In this document: one piece after another, positions 42,033-51,729 of the stretch
Numbering within the stretch: position 1 is the first letter of the stretch
Layout: each line of letters opens with the position of its first letter
Assembly: GCA_041748655.1 (NCBI GenBank)
Contig: JBGTCV010000007.1
Coordinates: 1 to 64,000, forward strand
Length of the DNA: 64,000 bases
Origin: Leptofilum sp041748655
GTDB lineage: Bacteria > Chloroflexota > Anaerolineae > Promineifilales > Promineifilaceae
Direction of reading: 5' to 3'
Position numbers and translations under genes: made by a program
Notes under the pieces: model-generated
Told to the model about the DNA's origin: nothing
Database searches by the model: none
Seen by the model: only the letters and a program-made list of their open reading frames with translations

Positions 42033-42611
42033 TCATGGCTCAGTGCGAATGATTGGCAGGTAATGATTGTGCAAAGTAAGCACTACGTCGCGACACCACT
42101 CAAATGAGTCCGTTGCCGAGCCGTCCAAGCGGGTAACGGCTACACCACAGGCTTCTGCATCCGTGGGCTGCAGGTTGGTAGCAGTCGTTGCCGTGGCCGT
42201 CAGGCTCCAATACTGCTGTATTCCGGTACATGTTTCTTCTGTCTGGCCCACTGCACTGGCGCCTGTCGTCTGCGTTACGGTAACGACCACGCTCACAGTC
42301 TCGCCCACGGCGCAACCACCATGGCCGTTCACGAAGACTTTTTCTCCGCCGCCGTGTAGAGGCAGGATTGGCGCAATCCCGAAAGGAATTGAAATGCGAT
42401 TCGTTGCCTGAATCACAATTGAGTCGTTAACGTCGTCACTGGCGGCGATATCGGTTGCCGGGGAAGCAAGATGGGGTGGCGATAAGGGATGAGCAGGGCG
42501 GCGCTCTGGGTGATCGTGAGACTCAGGTTGAACTTTTCCCTGGGCTGTCTTGATAGATAGGGCGCTAGCAATTAGTACGGCAATTATGAATATGTAGTAC
42601 GCTGTTTTCAT
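42033..42611 (-). CDS. Small secreted protein with YLPI tail
   Basis: The 192-residue product has a signal peptide (YYIFIIAVLIASALS, then IKTAQG). TAGGAGGTTTACC on the minus strand sets ATG. The mature part is Thr/Ala-rich with four conserved-looking Cys residues (GGCAVGETV, EETCTGIQQYW, AEACGVAV, FEWCRDVV), probably two disulfides, and a beta-sandwich-like pattern. It ends HNHYLPIIRTEP, like the YLPLVAKE tail of its neighbour. Family not recognised. It is encoded in the same direction as the beta-helix gene and directly follows a small gene whose stop lies in its ribosome site. Confidence 0.6.
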   Translation of the reverse strand: MKTAYYIFIIAVLIASALSIKTAQGKVQPESHDHPERRPAHPLSPPHLASPATDIAASDDVNDSIVIQATNRISIPFGIAPILPLHGGGEKVFVNGHGGCAVGETVSVVVTVTQTTGASAVGQTEETCTGIQQYWSLTATATTATNLQPTDAEACGVAVTRLDGSATDSFEWCRDVVLTLHNHYLPIIRTEP

Positions 42612-42621
42612 GGTAAACCTC

Positions 42622-42813
42622 CTACTCTTGGGTAAACTCTACTTCCAAGAAATGCATCAGGGCTGCCAGGTTTCGGAACGATCGTCGCTCCTCGGTGCGT
42701 GGGTTGACCAGAGCAAATCGCCATCCGTTCGAGGAATCACTTTCGCTCCAACAGATGAGGATGTAATGGCGGATGCACTTGCTATTGTCTTGTGATTGGT
42801 TTATGGGCAGCAT
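42622..42813 (-). CDS. Small conserved-looking protein, unknown function
   Basis: The frame opens at 42858, but ATG 42813 is a more natural start, giving 63 residues. The core RHYILICWSESDSSNGWRFA, then NPRTEERRSFRNLAALMHFL resembles short Chloroflexota proteins whose genes sit beside SARP-type regulators and that read like a degraded beta-sheet plus helix domain. The stop TAG lies within the Shine-Dalgarno region of the downstream secreted-protein gene, which suggests coupling. Divergent from the BTAD/STAND regulator gene. Function unknown. Confidence 0.55.
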   Translation of the reverse strand: MLPINQSQDNSKCIRHYILICWSESDSSNGWRFALVNPRTEERRSFRNLAALMHFLEVEFTQE

Positions 42814-42918
42814 AGTGCACCATGCTGGTATGTTATAATGGCTTGGCAAGGTAAACACCTGTCCCTAGCATAACTGGTCGGTGTTCCGAAAACGTTCCAA
42901 CAATATTCTGAGGCCAAG

Positions 42919-45900
42919 ATGAGCAGGTTGGCGATTAAATTATTGGGCACATCGGAGGTGACACAAGACGGCGAGCCTGTTACCGGTTTTCGTTCGGTCA
43001 AAGCGCGGGCCCTGCTCTTTTACGTTGCGGTCAGCGGTCAGCCGGCATCAAGGGCGAAGCTGGCCGGGCTTTTGTGGAGCGACATGCCCGAGGCAAACGC
43101 CAGGGCCAACCTGCGTAAGACGCTCACCAACCTGCGAAAGCTCGTCGCTCCGTACCTGACAATCAGGCGTCATGACGTTGCCGTCGATCCGGACAATCCC
43201 CCGTGGCTGGACGTGCGTGAATTTGAAACGGCGGTGGATAGTGGCAACCTTGCCCGGCTGGAAACGGCCGTTTCTCTCTATCGCGACGATTTCCTGGATG
43301 GCTTTTACGTGGAAGGCGCGCCTGAATTTGAAACCTGGTTGCTGACAGAGCGTTACCGGCTGCGTGAAAAGCTGCTGCTAGCCTTGCACAACCTGGCAAA
43401 ACAGTACGCCGCTCTGCGGCGATATACTCCGGCGATCCGCCACGCCCAGCGTTTGCTGGCTCTGGAACCCCTGCGCGAAAATGAGTACCGCCTGCTGATG
43501 ACTCTCTTTGCCCAAAGTGGCCAGCGCGCCCGTGCCCTGGCACAATATGAAACGTGCGCAGAAGTTCTGGCTGCGGAGCTGGCAACCGAACCGGGTCCGG
43601 AAACGACAGCCTTGCTCACGCGCATTCAAGAGGGCGAATTGGGCCCGGCCACGCCGGTACAGCCGGGTACATCAGGCCACAACCTGCCGGCGGCGACGAC
43701 TTCATTTGTGGGTCGCGAGGTAGAACTAGACGGTATTAGGACCTGGTTGGGAGACGTGAACGGCCGTTTGCTTACCATCAGCGGCCCAGGCGGTGCAGGC
43801 AAAACGCGGCTGGCGCTGTACACCGCCTGGACGGCTTTACCCTATTTTGCCCACGGCGTCTGGCTTATCCCCCTCACTGCGCTGGCAGATGCGGGGAATG
43901 TACCAACGGCCGTGGCGGCCGCGTTGGGCATTGACCTCTTTGGCAAAGCCAGCCCAGAAACACAGGTGGTCAACTACCTGCACCGCCGGGAACTCCTACT
44001 TGTGTTTGACAATGTCGAACACCTCGTTTCACAGCCATTCGCCGACTTTTTGATGGAGATATTGTCAAAAGCAGCGGCCGTTAAGATCATCGTGACCTCG
44101 CGGGAACGGCTGATGATGCAGGCCGAACAGGTGCTGGATTTGCCTGGATTGGCCTATCCAGATGTGGCCACAGTCATTGCTGATTCGCCCTATCCGGCGG
44201 CCCAGTTGTTTGCCGAACGCAGCCAAAATCATGGCGTTCCATTGCCGACCGGGCCGGAAGTAGATACGGCCCTCCACAACTTGTGCCGCCTGGTAGATGG
44301 CCTGCCCCTGGCGCTGGAACTGGCGGCTACGTGGATGAGCCTCATGCCCCTACCGGCCATCAACGCCGAAATTGAACGGGGCATTGCCTTCCTGGCGACC
44401 AGCATGCGTGACGTCCCACCTCGCCACCGCAGCATACGTGCCGTGTTTGATACCTCCTGGCAACTGATCGAGGAGGAAGCGCGGCGACTCATGCGCCAAC
44501 TGACTTATTTTCGTGGCGGCTTCTCGGCCCGGGCAGCGGCTGGCGTGGTCAGAGCTTCGCCGGCTCAACTGGAGACATTAGTCAATAAATCTTTGATTCG
44601 CCGACAGGACGACGGTCGCTACGACGTGCACGAGCTGATCCGCCAATACGCGGCTGGGAAACTGGCGCAGCACCCGACCGAAGAAGAAGATGTTGCTCGC
44701 CGCCACGGCCGTTATTTTGCCGATTTTCTGGCAGCGAGAGAAGAGGCGATCCGGGGCGACGGTTACCTGCAGGCCAAGAAAGAAATCGAGGCTGAGGTTG
44801 ACAACGTGCGTAAGGCGTGGGACTGGGCGGTGGCTGCTCGCAACCTGGAGAATATCGCCCGCTCTGCAGAGACACTGCATTATTACTTTCTCAATACGCA
44901 GGGCTTGTTCAGCGAGGCCGCCAAGCGTTTTCAGCAGGCGGCGGTGCAGATAGCCGGCTTTGCCGCTGGCCATCAGGAGCCGCTGGTTGGCCGCCTGTTG
45001 TTAAAGGCGGCCAGAAACTGGCGTATGTTGGGGCAGTTAGAAGAGGCGGGCACTCTGGTTGAGGAGAGTCTGGCGCTCTTCTACCGGCATGAACTCCCGG
45101 TTGACGTCGCCCGCGCTACCAGCACATTGGCTGTAATCCGACTACAGCAGAATGAGAAAGAGGCGGCGCTGCCGCTGGCAGAAACGGCCGTGGTCCAGGC
45201 GCGTGAACTGGATGCTCCAATTGATCTTTGTCTTTGTCTCAACAACCTGGCGTACGTTCTGGCGCACAGCGGCAAGTACCAGGCGGCGATAGTCACTGCC
45301 GAAGAAAGCGCGGCGCTGGCGCGGAAGATTGCCTATCCCCATGGCGAGCTGTCAGCCATGAATATGTTGGGAGCTTACTACGTCCAATTGGGAAATATGA
45401 AAGAAGCCAAAGCGATTTTTGAAGCGCTGGTAGATGAATGCCGAGCGTCGGCTACGCGTAGCCGACTGGCGCAGGCAGTTCACAACCTGGGCTCTACTTA
45501 CGTGGAACTAGACCAGTCTGAAAAGGCACGGCCGTATTTGCAGGAAGCGCTAACTCTATACAAAGAAGTGGGGCAGCTGCATTACGCCGCCTTTGCTACG
45601 TTGCAACTGGGTGAAATCGCCATAGACCAGGGCGCACTCGCTCAGGCACGGGATTATTGCCGGCAAGCTCTACAAACGTCTCAGGAAACAGAGATGCCTT
45701 CCCTGACCTTGAACGCGTTATCCCTATTGGGTCGCCTGGTAAGGGCATCAGGTGAAGACGCGTACGCGGTTTCCGTTTTGACCCTCGTGGTCAACCACCC
45801 GGCCACTTTGGCGAAAACGAAAGCTAAGGTCCGCCAGACGTTGCAGAAGCTGCAGGCCAGTATGCCATTGGCAGACTTTACCAGGGCGCAGGAGGGTGGA

Positions 45901-45957
45901 GCGGTTCGGTCCATTGAAGAAGTTGCGCAGGAAGGAATTCACAAATTGGTGCTGTGA
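42919..45957 (+). CDS. BTAD/SARP-type STAND transcriptional regulator with TPRs
   Basis: The 1,012-residue product begins with a winged-helix OmpR-like domain (about 1-95: VTGFRSVKARALLFYVAVSG). A BTAD helical domain follows (about 98-245: DDFLDGFYVEGAPEFETWLL, LEPLRENEYRLLMTLFAQSG), then an NB-ARC NTPase from about 265 (FVGREVELDGI; Walker A GPGGAGKTRLAL, Lys295; ELLLVFDNVEHL; GLPLALELAATWM). The rest is TPR arrays. AfsR-like members activate transcription when the NTPase domain senses a signal. Divergent from the small secreted-protein cluster, which is its likely target. A 20-base perfect palindrome lies in the TPR region. Confidence 0.9.
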   Translation: MSRLAIKLLGTSEVTQDGEPVTGFRSVKARALLFYVAVSGQPASRAKLAGLLWSDMPEANARANLRKTLTNLRKLVAPYLTIRRHDVAVDPDNPPWLDVREFETAVDSGNLARLETAVSLYRDDFLDGFYVEGAPEFETWLLTERYRLREKLLLALHNLAKQYAALRRYTPAIRHAQRLLALEPLRENEYRLLMTLFAQSGQRARALAQYETCAEVLAAELATEPGPETTALLTRIQEGELGPATPVQPGTSGHNLPAATTSFVGREVELDGIRTWLGDVNGRLLTISGPGGAGKTRLALYTAWTALPYFAHGVWLIPLTALADAGNVPTAVAAALGIDLFGKASPETQVVNYLHRRELLLVFDNVEHLVSQPFADFLMEILSKAAAVKIIVTSRERLMMQAEQVLDLPGLAYPDVATVIADSPYPAAQLFAERSQNHGVPLPTGPEVDTALHNLCRLVDGLPLALELAATWMSLMPLPAINAEIERGIAFLATSMRDVPPRHRSIRAVFDTSWQLIEEEARRLMRQLTYFRGGFSARAAAGVVRASPAQLETLVNKSLIRRQDDGRYDVHELIRQYAAGKLAQHPTEEEDVARRHGRYFADFLAAREEAIRGDGYLQAKKEIEAEVDNVRKAWDWAVAARNLENIARSAETLHYYFLNTQGLFSEAAKRFQQAAVQIAGFAAGHQEPLVGRLLLKAARNWRMLGQLEEAGTLVEESLALFYRHELPVDVARATSTLAVIRLQQNEKEAALPLAETAVVQARELDAPIDLCLCLNNLAYVLAHSGKYQAAIVTAEESAALARKIAYPHGELSAMNMLGAYYVQLGNMKEAKAIFEALVDECRASATRSRLAQAVHNLGSTYVELDQSEKARPYLQEALTLYKEVGQLHYAAFATLQLGEIAIDQGALAQARDYCRQALQTSQETEMPSLTLNALSLLGRLVRASGEDAYAVSVLTLVVNHPATLAKTKAKVRQTLQKLQASMPLADFTRAQEGGAVRSIEEVAQEGIHKLVL
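45447..45466. repeat. Perfect 20-base palindrome within coding sequence
   Basis: GTCGGCTACGCGTAGCCGAC, read in frame within the TPR part of the BTAD/STAND gene as SATRSRL. It breaks the local TPR pattern and resembles a small mobile palindromic repeat captured in a gene. Confidence 0.6.
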
Positions 45958-46028
45958 CGGACAACCACGAATGACTTGATACAGTTCGTGTTAGACAGCC
46001 AGCTTGCCTTAGAAAACAGGATGCGCTT

Positions 46029-46121
46029 ATGCCAACACAAATAATCTTTGCGCCAGCAGCCCGTGGCAAAACCACTTATCTGCTGAACCTGGCTCGCCAA
46101 ACGGCCGTGCCGTCAATCTGA
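46029..46121 (+). pseudogene. Fragment of a P-loop (AddB/nuclease-like) gene
   Basis: ATG 46029 opens only 30 codons. IIFAPAARGKTTYLLNLARQ looks like the N-terminal Walker A region of an AddB/RecB-type helicase-nuclease and then stops at TGA. An open frame continues in another phase to about 46305 without a recognisable domain. In the 300-base gap 45958-46257 this is the only structured content. A decayed gene or a fusion of two fragments is likely. Confidence 0.35.
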
Positions 46122-46257
46122 ATCCAGTCACCAAAGAATTTATCGACAAAAACACAGACCGAGATGCCACGTACAGTCGCGCTTTAATCCGGGCCTTGCG
46201 GGCTCATTGTCGATATAGTGACAGCCCCGAGCGGGTGGGCGTGGCAGTACGAGGCAC

Positions 46258-49197
46258 CTATCGGCCCATAACTCGAGCCAAAGTTTCACAAGCAGGGCAG
46301 CCCCCATTTTGACGTATCATGGCATAACCCGCCTGTGGGTCATCTCCCCAATGGGTAAAATCAACATTAAAGACAATAATCATACGGACTTTGCCCGTAT
46401 TGGCGGCCACGCTGACCGCCTCTGCCAGCCAGGCAGCATGTTGGGCCACTGTTGTTCCTGCCGCCCAGCCAAAACGTTCTGGCACACCCCCATAATCCTC
46501 TCCCGACAAATAGCCTAACTCTGTAAAGCAAACAGGTTTACCTAATTGAGCATAGACATTCAATGTTGGCAGTAAATACCAACTGTAATGGGCACTTCCT
46601 GTGGGATGGCCAGAAATATGAGATGGCGAACTGGCACCTGCATTGTAATGTGCCCCAATACAGTCGGCGTAGTTGCCTGCACCGGCGGCCAACATGCCAG
46701 CCATGTAACGGTTATCGGCCCAGGCGTTTGTGTTGTTATCGAAGCCAGTGGGCGCTGGCGCACCGCTAATAACCATCACATTGGGATTCGCAGCTTTAAT
46801 GGCGTTGTAAGCGGGCGCAAGCATATTATTTACATAACTATTAGGATCGATTTGCCCGGCAGGCCATTCAAAGTCGATATTCATTTCATTCCAGACTTCA
46901 ATGGCATCTGGACCCAGGGCAGCAACGCCCGCTAAGAATTGGACATACGCTTCAAAGTTGATGCTTTCGGGATAGGTGTTTGCGCCGGGTATGCTCAATA
47001 ATACCTTGAACCCAGCCGCATGAGCATTGTTGATCCGCCCGGCCAAATCATTGGGATTACCCCCTTCGCCCCATTTGTGTTGGAACTTAACCCAGGTCAT
47101 ACCCGCTGAAGCCATGAGGACAGGGCTGCTAAATGAGTGCGTTTGCCCGCCCAACTCAAAGCCGCCAACCGCCACGGGGGGCGCAGAAACGGGCGGCGGT
47201 GGCCCCGATGGAGGTGCAGCGGGCGTTGTTGCTGCCGGTGTGGGTGCTGGTGATGGCGCTGGCGCTTCAGCCACCGTAGTTTCTGAGGTGGTGGCAACGA
47301 CCTCGGTCGCGTCTACAAGCGTGCTAATGTCAAACTCTGGATCGAGGTCGACCAGGGATGTAGCAATCCAGCCTGTTTGTTGCCCATCAATATTCGAGAA
47401 AACGATCTGAAGCCAATAGCTAAATTCGTCGCGACCAATGATCTCTACTTCGGTATCTTTAAGGATTGGGCCGGGGAACTTGTCGTAACTTTCGCCGGGA
47501 CCGAGACGCACATTGGCATTTCGCTTAACAATGCCTCTAACGATTTCTGCTACTTCCGTTTCTTCTTCTGCGACGGCGATGGTAATGGGCAGCGTGCCAA
47601 GCGGTGTAGTCACATCTCCTGAAACGAAATCAACCTGGAGCGCAAACGCTCCCGGGTCTGAGGTGCCTTCCCAAATGAAAAATGTTTCGGTGCCGGTTTC
47701 TGTAACAACGATGTTTCCGTCATCATCTAAAATTGTCCAAACGATGGCGGGTTCACCTATCTGGGCAGGGTCGGACAGTTGGGCCGGCGCGGTAAAGGCG
47801 ACACCTTGTAGATTGTGTTTAACGGCCGTTTCCATCCGAAAAACAATCGTGGCCGGATGCGTCAACCAAACTTTCTGTGAATCTTCAACCGTGTAATAGT
47901 AGGCTGAACTGGCCTCGTCCCACTGTATTGGCGAAATATTGCCAGAAAGGGCCGCTTCAACCGACGTTTCCGGTTCATATTCTGACGTATCAGCCATAAA
48001 CTGCACCTCGCCAAAATACATGAGCTGTTCTTCTACTGACAATGATGTCCACGTATCTTCTGAGTGGACAACGGGGCTAGTGGGAATTAAGGCCACCAGC
48101 TTGCGCCGATCCATGTTGTCTGTTGCCCAGGCAAGCAGCTGATCAACAGTTCCTCCTGCCACATATTTAGCAGGATCGAGGGGAAGCAAGAGGTAAATAG
48201 TGTCGGCTATGTTTCCCAGTGCAGTCCAATCATAGCCATCAAGATCACTCACCTCATCTGCATTTTGAGGGGCAGGTAAGGTAAGGATAAGATTTTTCTC
48301 CTGCGCCTCTAAAGCAGCGGCGAGATTTTGGATAAAGGTCGTAAACGCCTCTTTTTGGCCGACAGCTACCCTTTGATAGTTCAGGTTGACACCGGCATAA
48401 GGTTCTATCATTTCCACGATTGCTGCTATTTGAGCCGTTTGTACAGATTCATCAGCCAGAAAGGCCGATAAAGCCTCTGTCTCTATTTCGTCGCTCACAT
48501 GAGTCAGTTGCAGGTACGGATTTGCGATGTCTGCGGGACCGCCTGAAAGCGAGCCTTCCAATTCGCCATCTGTGCCTAAATGCAGGGTGGTGACGGTGGC
48601 TTCTGTATATTCCTCAGACCATGTTACGTCTTCGCTCCAGACACCACCAACTGTGATCGGGTCTGGCGCTTCTGCCTGCACCAAAGCGACAGCCTGGAAC
48701 AGAGCTTGGCTAGTGGTATGTCGCTGCTGCGCGGTGGGATCATATTCTGAAGGAATAAATACCCAGGATGTGCCATCCCAGCCGTATAAATCAAGCAAGG
48801 TAACATCTGCATTTGCCGGGGTGTTGATGGCGATTTGTCCGGTAACGGCCGTATCCCCAGCATCAACCACATACACATCACTCACCAAGCTAACGTTAGC
48901 GGGCAGAGGCTCAATATTGGCTGTCGCTAAATCCGCTGCCGCAATCGCCGTGACGTTGACAGGGTGTGGGCTGGTGACGGTAATTTCCCCTGCAATTTCT
49001 GGAATGGCATCTGGTTCTAAAACGGTTACTGCTTCGGTGGGAACGGCCGTTTCTGCCACCACCGTTTCATCATTGCGTTGTTTCTCCTGACAACCCGCAA
49101 TAAAGAAAAGAATGAGAACAGCACCCATAATAAACAAACGTCTTGTGTTCTGGCTGGTGCCATTTGAATGTGTAGTTAGCTTTTTTTTCACGATCAT
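46258..49197 (-). CDS. Modular lipoprotein: GH18-like region, SH3b domain and clan GH-A glycosidase-like domain
   Basis: ATG 49197, preceded by GGAGGTGG, gives 979 residues. In-frame starts upstream lack a site. The lipobox is FFIAGC (Cys36). Residues about 190-500 look like a GH18/YaaH-type barrel (AGVNLNYQRVAVGQKEAFTT, YDWTALGNIADTIYLLLPLD), in which the catalytic acid is not obvious. An SH3b domain lies at about 590-650 (ANVRLGPGESYDKF), then a Pro/Ala linker. Residues about 725-979 resemble a GH5/GH39 barrel, with acid/base Glu771 in IEVWNEMN and nucleophile Glu893 in VCFTELGY. It probably acts on glycans at the cell surface. Confidence 0.75.
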   Translation of the reverse strand: MIVKKKLTTHSNGTSQNTRRLFIMGAVLILFFIAGCQEKQRNDETVVAETAVPTEAVTVLEPDAIPEIAGEITVTSPHPVNVTAIAAADLATANIEPLPANVSLVSDVYVVDAGDTAVTGQIAINTPANADVTLLDLYGWDGTSWVFIPSEYDPTAQQRHTTSQALFQAVALVQAEAPDPITVGGVWSEDVTWSEEYTEATVTTLHLGTDGELEGSLSGGPADIANPYLQLTHVSDEIETEALSAFLADESVQTAQIAAIVEMIEPYAGVNLNYQRVAVGQKEAFTTFIQNLAAALEAQEKNLILTLPAPQNADEVSDLDGYDWTALGNIADTIYLLLPLDPAKYVAGGTVDQLLAWATDNMDRRKLVALIPTSPVVHSEDTWTSLSVEEQLMYFGEVQFMADTSEYEPETSVEAALSGNISPIQWDEASSAYYYTVEDSQKVWLTHPATIVFRMETAVKHNLQGVAFTAPAQLSDPAQIGEPAIVWTILDDDGNIVVTETGTETFFIWEGTSDPGAFALQVDFVSGDVTTPLGTLPITIAVAEEETEVAEIVRGIVKRNANVRLGPGESYDKFPGPILKDTEVEIIGRDEFSYWLQIVFSNIDGQQTGWIATSLVDLDPEFDISTLVDATEVVATTSETTVAEAPAPSPAPTPAATTPAAPPSGPPPPVSAPPVAVGGFELGGQTHSFSSPVLMASAGMTWVKFQHKWGEGGNPNDLAGRINNAHAAGFKVLLSIPGANTYPESINFEAYVQFLAGVAALGPDAIEVWNEMNIDFEWPAGQIDPNSYVNNMLAPAYNAIKAANPNVMVISGAPAPTGFDNNTNAWADNRYMAGMLAAGAGNYADCIGAHYNAGASSPSHISGHPTGSAHYSWYLLPTLNVYAQLGKPVCFTELGYLSGEDYGGVPERFGWAAGTTVAQHAAWLAEAVSVAANTGKVRMIIVFNVDFTHWGDDPQAGYAMIRQNGGCPACETLARVMGR

Positions 49198-49467
49198 CCA
49201 CCTCCATGACCCTTTGGGCATGTTCGTTCTTATTTTTGAACGAGCCCTTGATAGCAAATCACAGAAAGTTTTGCAAAATCAATGACCTTGTTTGGCTGTG
49301 ATTTGCTCACCAAAAAGCTGAAATTTAATAGCTACCAATACGCAAAGTGGATAGATTTTAGCACAGGCATAGTATAGTTACCCCACGAAATCCCAAAGAA
49401 CCCAACATTTTACTGCACCCATGAGCCTAATAGTGACAACCGTATCTCCTTGGGCTAAACTATCATT

Positions 49468-50814
49468 ATGCCTCCTTCTTCCGATTTTTACGCCCTGTTG
49501 TCCACTCTGTTTCACCAAATGATCCAGAGGCCAGACTCGCTGCCTAGCATTCCGCTAGAACAATGGCCTGCGAATTCCCAGGAACACCTGCTGTTGGAAG
49601 ATTTTCGGGCGGCTCTGGCTTGCATGCAGGCGCACAACCAGGAGCGTCAATCACAGATGGAGGCTCGCAAGCGTGAACAATTCACGCTGTTAGAAATTTC
49701 CCAAACATTAGCCTCTGCCCTGGAACTAAAGCCTGGTTTAATTCTTGACCAATTACGGGTAATTGTTGAGTATACGCATGCTGCGCTTTTTATATTGGAA
49801 GAGTTGGCTCTGGTTGCCCTGGCTGTGCGTGGACCGCAGCAGCTGGTTGAGTCCGTTCCCTTCACTATTCAGTTGGATAAGCCAAAAACGCTGGCAAGGC
49901 TGTTAAATGGGCACCAACCAAAGCGAATTGCCGACGTGTGGAGCGCCGACCCGACAGCACAGTTTCTCCGTTTGCTCCTGAACGAGCAGGCTTCCATCCT
50001 GTTAGAGGGGATACGATCATGGATGTGGGTGCCCCTGGCTGTGCAGGGTCGTATTATCGGGGGTATCGGCGTTGCCCATGCCAAACTGGACAGCTTCACG
50101 GCTCACCACGGTGACCTGGCTCTGATCGTCGCCAATCAAGCAGCCATCACGCTGATCAATGCCCAACTGTTCGAGCAAGCGCAAACGCATGCTGCATTGG
50201 AGGAACGGCAGCGCCTGGCCCAACACCTGCACGATGCAGTCAATCAATCACTTTTTTCTGCCAGTCTCATCGCCGAAGTCCTACCCCGCGTGATGGAGCG
50301 GAACCCGGATGAGGGGCAGCAGTCGTTGGAAGACTTGCGCCGATTGACTCGCGGCGCAATGGCTGAGATGCGCAGTCTGCTGGTCGAGCTGCGCCCGCTG
50401 GTTTTGACCGATTCTGACCTGAGGGACCTGCTGCGCCAGTTGGGAGACGCTTTCACGGGTCGGACGAACATCCCAGTCGCCGTGACCGTAACGGGGCAAG
50501 GCGTCTTGCCGGCCGAGGTACAGGTGGCGCTCTACCGTCTGTGCCAGGAAGGATTGACCAACATCGCCAAACATGCCCAGGCCAGCCAGGTGGCGATCAA
50601 TCTACAATATGAAGCTGGCTCTATAGAATTACGGATACGCGATGATGGCTGCGGCTTCGATCCGGCAAACATATCCCCCGGTCACTTTGGCCTGAGCATG
50701 ATGCACGAGCGGTCCAAAGCGATTGGCGCAGAATTAGCGGTGGGCAGTCAATCAGGTCAGGGAACCGAAATTGTTATCCGCTGGACCGAACCACAGGAAG
50801 AGGAGGCCCTATGA
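49468..50814 (+). CDS. NarL-family sensor histidine kinase with GAF domain
   Basis: The 448-residue product has no TM helix. Residues about 60-235 form a GAF-like sensor (IRSWMWVPLAVQGRIIGGIG). HisKA_3 follows, with phospho-acceptor His255 in LAQHLHDAVNQSLF. The HATPase_c domain has TNIAKHAQASQVAINL, RDDGCGFDP and HFGLSMMHERSKAIGAEL. It is a soluble kinase that would sense an intracellular cue such as redox, a small molecule or cyclic nucleotide. Its stop overlaps the start of the response regulator (ATGA). Target genes are not evident; the stress cluster downstream is plausible. Confidence 0.9.
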   Translation: MPPSSDFYALLSTLFHQMIQRPDSLPSIPLEQWPANSQEHLLLEDFRAALACMQAHNQERQSQMEARKREQFTLLEISQTLASALELKPGLILDQLRVIVEYTHAALFILEELALVALAVRGPQQLVESVPFTIQLDKPKTLARLLNGHQPKRIADVWSADPTAQFLRLLLNEQASILLEGIRSWMWVPLAVQGRIIGGIGVAHAKLDSFTAHHGDLALIVANQAAITLINAQLFEQAQTHAALEERQRLAQHLHDAVNQSLFSASLIAEVLPRVMERNPDEGQQSLEDLRRLTRGAMAEMRSLLVELRPLVLTDSDLRDLLRQLGDAFTGRTNIPVAVTVTGQGVLPAEVQVALYRLCQEGLTNIAKHAQASQVAINLQYEAGSIELRIRDDGCGFDPANISPGHFGLSMMHERSKAIGAELAVGSQSGQGTEIVIRWTEPQEEEAL

Positions 50815-51455
50815 GCGATTCCCCACCGATCCGCGTGATGCTAGTGGATGATCATACGATGGTGCGCCGCGGCCTGGCCACCTTTTTGAAGGTTTTTGAT
50901 CACCTGGAACTGGTGGGCGAAGCGGCTGACGGCGAAACGGGCGTGGAACTATGCGGCCGTATCCTGCCCGATGTGGTGTTGATGGATATGGTTATGCCAG
51001 ATATGGACGGCGTGACCGCCACTCGTCTCATTCGCCAACGCTTTCCCTCGGTGCAGGTCATTGCCCTGACCAGTTTCACAGAAAAGGGGTTGGTTCAAAG
51101 CGCCCTTCAGGCAGGGGCTATCGGTTATTTGCTCAAGGATGTGTCGGCCGAAGAACTGGCCCGGGCAATTAACGCCGCCCATGCCGGTCAGGGCACGCTC
51201 TCCCCAGGAGTTGTCCAGGCTATCATCCACGACGACGACGCCCAACCACCGCCGCCCGGTCACGATCTGACAGACCGTGAGCACGAAGTGTTAATTCTGC
51301 TGGTCGCCGGTTTGAATAACAGCGAAATTGCCGAGAAACTGGTTGTCAGCCCCTCCACCATTAAATCCCACGTCAGTAACATTCTGACCAAGTTTGGCGT
51401 CACCAGCCGCACCGAGGCGGCAGCGATCGCTGTGCGCCAGCGGTTGGTTGAATAA
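50811..51455 (+). CDS. NarL-family response regulator
   Basis: The 214-residue product has a receiver domain (RVMLVDDHTMVRRGL, phospho-acceptor Asp59 in VVLMDMVMPDMDG, switch Thr/Ser and Lys in ALTSF and YLLKD) and a LuxR-type helix-turn-helix (LTDREHEVLILLVAGLNN, SPSTIKSHVSNILTKFGV). It is cognate to the overlapping kinase gene and binds DNA as a phosphorylated dimer. Confidence 0.93.
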   Translation: MSDSPPIRVMLVDDHTMVRRGLATFLKVFDHLELVGEAADGETGVELCGRILPDVVLMDMVMPDMDGVTATRLIRQRFPSVQVIALTSFTEKGLVQSALQAGAIGYLLKDVSAEELARAINAAHAGQGTLSPGVVQAIIHDDDAQPPPPGHDLTDREHEVLILLVAGLNNSEIAEKLVVSPSTIKSHVSNILTKFGVTSRTEAAAIAVRQRLVE

Positions 51456-51528
51456 ACGGCCGTTTACCCAATCACCTCATCCCCTTCTCTCCAATTGCCT
51501 GACTGACGGCTGCTTAGATTGGTTCGAT

Positions 51529-51548
51529 TCTCCCCCAACTGGGGGAGA
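51529..51548. terminator. Short GC-rich hairpin after the two-component genes
   Basis: TCTCCCCC (51529-51536) and GGGGGAGA (51541-51548) pair around AACT. It lies in the 274-base gap after the response regulator, in which I see no gene. Confidence 0.5.
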
Positions 51549-51729
51549 TCAATATCCCCTGACCAGCCGATGCTCTTGAGAGCCGCTGGTTTTATAATTG
51601 AAATTAGCCCCAATGTACTCAATCAATACTGACCGCCAGGGCTTTAACCAGCGTGTCACAAGCTTTTAAACCTGTCGCCTGGGCACGTAGCTGCTCTGGC
51701 GCCGGAGGCGTGAGCATAGGCAGGAAAAA

